Of a DNA stretch of 64,000 nucleotides, positions 56,990-64,000 are shown in pieces. Source of the DNA: Sphaeramia orbicularis. Its lineage: Eukaryota > Chordata > Actinopteri > Kurtiformes > Apogonidae. The DNA lies in assembly GCF_902148855.1 (NCBI RefSeq), contig NC_043963.1:33414605-33478604 (forward strand), read 5' to 3'. How positions within the stretch are numbered: the stretch's first letter is position 1; the number at the start of each line of letters is the position of its first letter. The notes under the pieces were generated by a model. That model was given only the letters and a program-made list of their open reading frames with translations. It was not told the DNA's origin and ran no database searches. A program made the translations under genes and the position numbers.

Positions 56990-57079
56990 TTTTCCAGTCA
57001 CGAATGGGCCTTTGTCTTCAGGTGCTTCCACAGTTTCAAATTTGGGGTCTCGGGGAAAATTACGGGCAGTGATGATGGC
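56988..57079 (-). other. candidate 5' exon of the arhgef3-like gene
   Basis: Bounded by a good acceptor (CCCCCAG, 57080-57086) and a strong donor (GTAAGTG, 56981-56987). It has an open frame of 30 codons (including FPRDPKFETVEAPEDKGPF) that joins in phase to the exon at 55489-55537. I recognise no homology to the known N-termini of ARHGEF3 or NET1. It could be a coding exon with its start further upstream, or a 5' UTR exon that happens to be open. Confidence 0.45.
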
Positions 57080-57690
57080 CTGGGGGTAAAATGAATTTTT
57101 ATGTCATGATGTTTGGGATTATTTGCTGAACTTACTTTGTGTCTTTGAGGTGACAGGAAAAAAAAATTAATGTGGGGCCAAGTCTTAAGAATCAGGGTTT
57201 AGAGGAAGGAAGAGAGCAGGTAGTGTGGATGGAGACAGCTGACTGCATTAAAATATCCCTCCTTTAGTGCTGAAGGCAGGTTAGGAGTGCAAGGATGTTT
57301 CAGAGGGGTGTAGTTAGGCTATGAAGATTCAAGGTAATGCCGAGGCTTAGAAATGAACTGAGTGGAAAGGTTCTGCTACAAACAGAAGGTCCAGTATACA
57401 TGCTCCCTTCCTCCAGTGTCACCCCTGTTCTCAGAGCCTAGCAACAACTGGATTTCTAACACACATACATATCCTTTAGTCAGCTTACTGGGACTATGTA
57501 CACTCAGGCACAGGTTTACACAAACCACAGGCCCAAAAAAAAAAAAAAAAAAAAAAAAAAAAACACAACTGATTGATCCCATAGAGCTGACCTGGATCAA
57601 CCCTCCCACCCCCAACTCCTCAATTCTAACCCCCTCCCCTCATCTCCCCCCTGCAAACCCCACCCTTTGTGGATGGGTTCTGTACGGAGC
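57080..57690 (-). other. uba1 3' UTR / arhgef3 upstream region
   Basis: Follows the uba1 stop and precedes the candidate arhgef3 exon. Contains a ~29-bp poly-A run at 57535-57563. No further exon is supported. Confidence 0.5.
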
Positions 57691-60600
57691 TCAGCGGATG
57701 GTGTATCTGACATAGGGCACTTCCACGTCTTCGTCTGACAGGTCGTTACAGCACAACTCAAACACCAGGGCTTTCACGTGCTTGCCAAGCTTCTTCTTGG
57801 ACACCTTGGTCACAATCTCAGTCATCCTATGCAACACACACAAATGCAAAATGATTATGACAATGAATAACAGCCGCAAAACAAAGGCGCACGATGTGAA
57901 TGAAGTACTTACGGCAGGTCCAGTCTCTCTTTGAGTTTGGCAGCAGGCATGAAGAAGGAATAGAGCATGGACACTCCCTGAGAAAGCATGGTGATCTCCA
58001 ACTTTTGCTCATTCTTTAAGGGATGAGAGAGAAATACAAACAGGGTTAATTATGAGTCAGTAACTTTTTGTGTGAAAAATTAAAGACAATTCGATGAGGA
58101 CATACTTTAAAGTAGTCCAGGAACTGTCGGAGTGTCATCTCCTCCCCATTAGGCTGCATTCCTGTGACCTCGAATCGGTCCCACAATGACCATTCAGTTT
58201 CGTAGTACTATAAATTAAGAAGGAGAGACAATGAGATGGAGTTGGCATCGACAGACATTTACAAGATCTAAATAGCACCAAGTCATTAATATCTTGCACA
58301 AAACAAGATGTTCAGGAACGGTATTCATCTCCTCAGCACACACTGATCCCATCAGCGTGAGAAGGTGAGTTGAACTCACTTGCACCCAAGCAGACACACT
58401 GTATCTGCCTGATGCATCAGTATTAGCATGGCTGAATCATCATTGGAGCTCAAAAACACTCATCTGCTAGCCAGAACTATTTAGACCAAACTGTTTAATT
58501 TTCCCTCTTTTCCTTGCATACATGACTAACTAAATGTAGAAAAGAGACTTTGCCCATTTCCAGCTCAATTTTCTCTCCCTACAAAAGTCACTCTGAAGAT
58601 GTCTTTCTGAAACAAGATTACAAGGGACTGAATGTCAAAGAGAAAATAACAGGAACACTAAAGTACCAATAAAAATAACTGATCTAAGCGTACAGACTAC
58701 TGCACTGCTAATAAGCCAAAAATAATGCGTTGTGGTTGCTTACCTTGTGTCTGGGAGCAGCGATCGGCTCTGAGAAGGCAAAGAAAGGCAGGGCCAAGTT
58801 CATGAAGCCATTTTTAAATGACTCCAGCTTCTTATGGCCTTGGACAATCTTGAGGAGCTCTAGGCAGACCAGGCCTACCACTGCAGCTGTGGTTGTAGCG
58901 ATGGCAGGAATGATCTTGCCAGCTATCAGTTTGCTCTGTATTGGAGATTGACGATACCAATGAAAAGAAGAAAAAGTTACAATTCGTGCAATTAGTTGAG
59001 ATCGAAATATACATTTTTCTGACTCACTTTGACATTACAGTTTTATGAACTAGCACATCCTCCATTTGCGTCCATAGTACTGAATATGTCCAGCTTCTAG
59101 TGGATCAAAAATTCTCCAGTGCCAGATTTAGCACCATATTGGAATTTAAGCCTAAATTAAACATTTCCACAGGCCACAATTTTTTTAGATCCTCACCAAC
59201 ATAAATGACATTTAAGCAAGCCTCAGAGATCATTTTGATTGTTTTTTCAGATGTGACAATCAAGCATAAACCGAGTTCCTTAAAGCTCTGGATGTTCTGG
59301 GGCTGTCTTGGCGGACACGCATCTTCAACATTGCGTGGGGGACAGGAACAGTACCTCTGGACTGGCAGACTGGGGTGGTGGTTCCCCTATTCAGAAAGGG
59401 GGACTAGAGGGTTGGAAAAGGATGGAGTGCCCTCTTTGGGCTGGAAAAGAGTTGCTGAGCCAAGTGGAGTAGTTTAAGTATCTCTGGGTCTTGTTCACAG
59501 GTGATGGAAGGATGGAATAAGACATCGACAGGCGGATCGGTGCAGCGTCGGCAGTATTGCTGACACTGTACCAGTCTGTTGTGGTGAAGAAGGAGCTGAG
59601 CCAAAAGTCAAAACCCTCGATTTACCAGTCCATCTATGCTCCTACCCTCACCTTTGGTCATGAGCTGTGGGTAGTGACTGAAAGGACAAGATTGCGGATC
59701 TAAACGGTGGAAATTAGTTTCCTTTGCAGGGTAGCCGGTTTCTTCCTTAGAAATAGGATGGGGAGTTTGGCCATCTGAGAGGGGCTCAGTAGAGCCGCTG
59801 CTCCTCCACATTGAGAGAAGTCAGTTGAGGTGGTTCAGGCATCTGATCAAGATGCCTCCCTAGTGAGGTGTTCCTGGCATGTCCAACCGGGAGGAGATCC
59901 TGCGGCAGACCCAGGACATGCTGAAGGGATTACATTTCTCGGCTGGCCTGGGAACGCCTTGGAATCCCCCCGGAAGAACGTGGCCAGGGAGAGAGAAATC
60001 TGGGCTTCTCTGCTGAGGGCAACACCCCCGGATAACCCAGATAAGTGGAGGAAAATGGATGGGTGGAAATTATTTTATTGCAGCATTATTGAAGGGGTTG
60101 ATCACTTGGTGAAACTGGAAAATTCCACAAACCAGACATGATGATTTATCATTTCAATTAATTTTTGGATTCTTCAATACTTGATTTGGAACTTTTCCAT
60201 ACCAACAAACTAGGGGTTCAACAGTACACGTCGTACCAATCAGTACATCCCTAGCGGTTCAATATGAGCATGTACTGTGGTACGGCTCATTTGTCATTTT
60301 CAAATGACATTTCCAGCCAGCTCGCCTTTATCTTCGAGCTTTGAAAATTGACAGACTTACAGAATTCTACTGTCATTGGTTGGAGCTGGACGCAGAGTCT
60401 GGCTGTTTTCAGCAGAGCCCCAGCTGTGCGCTGCACCCAGCCCATTTGAATTAAACGGACCACGGATCCAGTTCCAAGCAAAGGCTCACTTATGCTCTAC
60501 ATTAAAGATGCAGATGGATATGGACGAAGTGTTCTGTCTGTCCCCTGTGCACATTATGTACATAATTGTCAGTTTTCTGGAAGCTTGCGAATTTGTACCC

Positions 60601-63600
60601 AGATGGAGAATATGGAGCAGTATCACTGGGAACCATGGAGGCAGAGTTGAGATTTAAAGAGAATGATTTCCGTTACTAGCGTAACTTTTCAAAGAGCAAC
60701 TGTGTGAGTTAAGGAAAAACTACCGACATATTTATAAGTAACTTTCTCAATATTAACATTAGTAACCAGTAAAACCTCCTCTTGTCACCATGTTTGTTAT
60801 TATTGACACTCTTATCAGATACTTTACTCTTTTTCGTGGTATTCGGCCAGTATGGCAATCAAGAGTGGCGCCCTCTGGTGGTTTGATTGAGAAACACTCA
60901 TTCCAACATACAGGACGCATGGAAGTATGAAGGCAGTGACACATGACAACGTTAGAAATGGACGAACCTACTTACGTACGTAAAGCAAATATAAATGAGC
61001 CTTAAGGCTCTCCACCAGCTCCCAGTTATGTTTCGGCGCACAGCTGGCCTCTGTGCCTGGCTACAGCTGAGTTCTGCATCCGAACCATACCATAACTCAA
61101 GAACCACAATACATACTGAACCATGGATAACTTGCATTATTGCATCCCTACCACAAACATCGGTAAATCTTTACCAAAATTGACACTGATCATGTTCAGA
61201 CACATCATCCCAAAAATGATAGGACTGACAAGATTCCCATTACAGGAAAATCCTTTACAACTAAAGCCAAAAGAACCAATTAGGACACATTTCAGACACA
61301 TCCAGTCCTTGGTTAATAGACAAAACTTGGTAATAGTATTTAGAGTAGGCCTTCATTATGATCAGATAAATTTGTGTTTTCATCACCATTTAGAGGGATA
61401 TTTTATAAAATATATTATACACATTATCTATTCAACATAGAGCTGTTCAGTTTTGTATTCCATGAACAAGGAACACAAGGAGGTTCAATTTCTAATCCTG
61501 AGGGAAATCGGAGCATGTGTCATAACTGATTAGAAGCTGCCTTATTTAACCCACTGATGTGCCAGACACTGTTCTGAATGTTGTTTGCTTCACCTTGTGC
61601 CTGTCTGTTGGTGGAATGTCGTAGTTTTCCGCCCTCAGGTTGGATGCTGCCACAATGAAGTCCATGTGAAAGTTGGTGTCATCATCCTTTTAACACAGTG
61701 CCCGCAGCATCACAAATAAGAAAAGAACAGTGCAGGTTAAGGTTAGATTACGGGTTACCACATTTCAACACAACTAATAAAATGCAGAAGGAGAGATAGT
61801 GTACCTTCTCGAAGTCAATGGGGTTCATTTTAAATTGGAAAGCCTCAGGGGAAGGTAGCTGGGACTTAAGCTCCTCCAGTCTGGAGTCATCTGTACACAT
61901 AGATCAGTGGTTAAATGGGTCCAAAAATTACAAAGCATCTCCACATATAAAATATATGTTTGATTATACAAAGTACAGTTAGATCCATAAAAATCTGAGC
62001 AGTGACACAAATTTTGCCTCTGATGACCACCGCAGTGGATCTGAGATGAAGCAATCAAGATGTGACAAATGTGGACTTTCAGCTTTAATTCAAAGGGTTT
62101 TAACAAAAATATCACATTAACCATTGGGAATTACAACATTTTAAACAAAGCCTCTCTAGAGGCTGAGAAGCACCTGGACAGCTGACTGACAACCAGCTTC
62201 ATGTCCAGATGTGTCCTATTCTCTGTTTTGTATGTTAAATGAAGCAGATAAAAGGTCTGGAGTTGAGTTCAAATATTGAATTTGCATTTACAAGGTGTTC
62301 AATGAAAATGTCAAAATGAGGTACAAAGAGGTGTTGATGCAAGTGATGGAGGTTGTCATTTAACTTTATCAGAGATGAAAAAGACAAAACAAAAAACGAA
62401 GAATTTGATACAGTCTTAAAAATAAAGAATCCACTAGTGATCTCATCAACCACATCCATGCCCCCCCCCCCCCTCCCCCTCCAGTCTATCTCTGTCTCTC
62501 TCTCTCTTTTTCTCCTCCTTTACCCTCCATCTCTAACCCCAACTGGTCAAGGCAGACAGTCCTCCTCCAGGAGTCAGGGTCTGCTTGAGGTTTCTGCCTG
62601 TTAAAAGGAAGTTCTTTTTCCTCGCCACTATCACCAGTCACAAGTGTTTGCTCCTGGAGGATTCTGTTGGGTTTCTGTAAATTGGCTTAGAGTCTGGTTT
62701 CGACCAACTTGATATAAGAAAACTTTTGTTATGACTTGGCACTATACAAATCAAATTTGATTTGATCAATACCAGAAGACAACTAAAGTGGATGATTGCA
62801 GAATTCTTCTGATGAAGAAAAACCCTTTTACAACATCCAGTCAAGTCTAGAATGCATTAGAGGAGGTCAGCGTGTCATTATCAAAGTCTACAATTAAGAG
62901 ATGCCTTCATGAGTGTAAATACAGAGGCTTAACAACTAGGTACAATCCACTGACAACACTCAACAGGAAGAACACATCAGCATTTGACAAAACATCTGTG
63001 AAAGCCTGCCCAGTTCTGGTAAAATATTCTAGGGACAGATAAAACAAAGATGAACTTGTACCACAATGATTCAGGACAGGTCTTGCTCCTCTGCTCAGAT
63101 TCAGACAAATGTTGCAAAACCAATTCACATTGTAGATGAATAATGACTCAGTGACTCATGTCACTGTCCAAATACTTATGGATCTTACTGTATTTATATG
63201 AATAATTCGCTCACATTAACAGAAGCCTGTAATACTACAGTTTACTACATGAATATTAATCATGTGTAATATTTTATTGTACAAGGTCAGATCTGTGCAT
63301 CTTACCAACAGAGGAATTGCTGTTCTGCAGCTCCTGATCAGAGACGTGAATTTTAACCCCAGAGCGGGGCGTAAACACTGGTACATCAACCTCCTGTAAG
63401 ATCTTTATCACACCTGCACGATCAGTGCTGCCTTGGAGGCCGTATGTCTGGGCAAACAGGTTTGCAGCTGCAACTATATAGTCCATGTGCAGCTCCTATG
63501 ACAAAGAGCACTTCTGTTATTATCTTAAACTGAAGACATCTGATCAGCAGAGATAATACTGAAATTAACAAAAAAAAAAAAACATTATTAACCCAAACTT

Positions 63601-63677
63601 ACATTGCTAGTGCTGAAATCTAGGGGGTGAGGGCATCTCTTTGGGCCAGACCAGAAGGGGGCACCAGAGCTGGTGAG
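57691..63677 (-). CDS. uba1: ubiquitin-activating enzyme E1 (C-terminal part, cut by the window edge)
   Basis: UBA1 activates ubiquitin with ATP and passes it to E2 enzymes. Exons: 63603-63677, 63306-63495, 61805-61890, 61594-61686, 58744-58935, 58106-58207, 57913-58013, 57691-57826, about 324 residues matching roughly the last 325 of the 1058-residue human protein. Seen in order: [65 protein letters not shown]; the adenylation-domain segment [20 protein letters not shown]; the ubiquitin-fold domain, which contacts E2s ([28 protein letters not shown]); and the exact family ending [12 protein letters not shown]. The catalytic Cys and the ATP site lie outside the window. No break is seen. Two introns (58936-61593 and 61891-63305) are packed with transposon remains. 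Confidence 0.97.
59280..60066 (+). mobile_element. LINE 3' fragment in uba1 intron
   Basis: Plus-strand sequence holds the end of a non-LTR reverse transcriptase ([13 protein letters not shown]-like) and the widespread fish LINE 3' region (GAGCTGTGGGTAGTGAC, GAGAGAAGTCAGTTGAGGTGG), ending in a GGAAAATGGATGG tail. Several stops and frame changes: broken and old. The clade (Rex1-, L2- or RTE-like) was not settled. Antisense to uba1. Confidence 0.75.
60211..61150. mobile_element. hAT-like element in uba1 intron, about 940 bp
   Basis: Worn inverted ends (TAGGGGTTCAACAGTACA against, reversed, TAGGGATGCAATAATGCA) and flanking 8-mers CAACAAAC and CCACAAAC, one mismatch. No intact coding frame. Different family from the CAGTGGTTCC hAT copies. 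Confidence 0.7.
61976..63190 (+). mobile_element. Tc1-like transposon remnant in uba1 intron, interrupted
   Basis: Ends CAGTTAGATCCATAA and TTATGGATCTTACTG next to TA on both sides. The inside matches Tc1-family transposases, seen in stretches such as CTTCATGAGTGTAAATACAGA and AAAGCCTGCCCAGTTCTGG. The frame is broken and the C-terminal catalytic part is mostly lost. A separate repeat lies within it at 62461-62766. Confidence 0.85.
62461..62766 (+). mobile_element. retroelement 3' tail (GATTT-tailed), copy 2, inside the Tc1-like element
   Basis: Begins in a C-run and ends in AAATTTGATTTGAT. Its last ~180 bp match 52432-52614. It interrupts Tc1 sequence that is continuous on either side; ATCAA occurs at both junctions, perhaps a target duplication. 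Confidence 0.8.
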
Positions 63678-64000
63678 CTGAAAGATACAAATGATTTACA
63701 TTTGTTAAAACAAAAAACTAGAATTGTTTATGGTGATGAACACTGAACACAGGGTAAAACAGCTCAGCTGAAAGTATCTGTATCATAGTCAAAAATTTTT
63801 TTTAAAGTAATACAAATTCTCTGCATAAATGTGCTTTTTTCCATAGTAGTCTTTGGAACTTATAGAATGTGTGTAATTGTTTTTTTAATGTACCCCAGAA
63901 AAATATGTCACTGCCAAAGATTTAGGGCCATGACTGTACACTTATTCTAGGTCCAAGTGGGATTCAAGTCCATATTAGCCAAACTCAGACACTTGTAGAG

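Overview
This is a stretch of ray-finned fish nuclear DNA, most likely a percomorph-type teleost. The evidence is compact vertebrate-style split genes, standard GT-AG introns, and many small non-autonomous DNA transposons and retroelement 3' tails of kinds common in teleosts. All eight genes I can support lie on the minus strand and were rebuilt exon by exon from homology to known vertebrate proteins, with splice phases checked by hand. No organism or chromosome name can be read from the sequence itself.

Reading along the minus strand (right to left): the 3' part of uba1 (ubiquitin-activating E1, 63677-57691, cut by the window edge); an arhgef3-like RhoGEF (about 56989-47884); usp21 (deubiquitinase, 46586-43129); rhoa (small GTPase, 40984-39676); an rbm10 splicing-factor gene with a shortened C-terminus (37163-28710); lrrc23 (axonemal leucine-rich repeat protein, 27573-23975); tkt (transketolase, 22490-14752); and an ecm2-like extracellular leucine-rich repeat gene (11712-6426, 3' part not found). 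The leftmost 5.2 kb holds no gene I can see, only repeats and microsatellites.

uba1 and rbm10 are close neighbours on the human X (Xp11). RHOA, TKT and ARHGEF3 are on human 3p. The window therefore mixes two human linkage groups. A RhoA-class GEF and RhoA itself sit within about 7 kb of each other, separated only by a deubiquitinase. Most genes here are housekeeping or signalling genes. Their shared strand does not mean an operon: poly(A) signals and promoter-like stretches separate several of them.

The repeat load is varied: three copies of one hAT-type element (two with perfect 8-bp target duplications), another larger hAT-like element, four TTAA-flanked piggyBac-like elements (two of which nearly fill introns), a 400-bp Tc1/mariner element with perfect 29-bp inverted ends, an older Tc1-like copy split by another repeat, a foldback element, LINE 3' remnants, a 33-bp minisatellite that continues an ecm2 reading frame, and a ~175-bp tandem repeat. 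No retrovirus-like or capsid-bearing element, CRISPR array or RNA gene was recognised. I found no clearly new biological system. The best leads are the rbm10 C-terminus without a working G-patch, the ecm2 exon running into the minisatellite, and the unexplained 5' exon of the RhoGEF gene.
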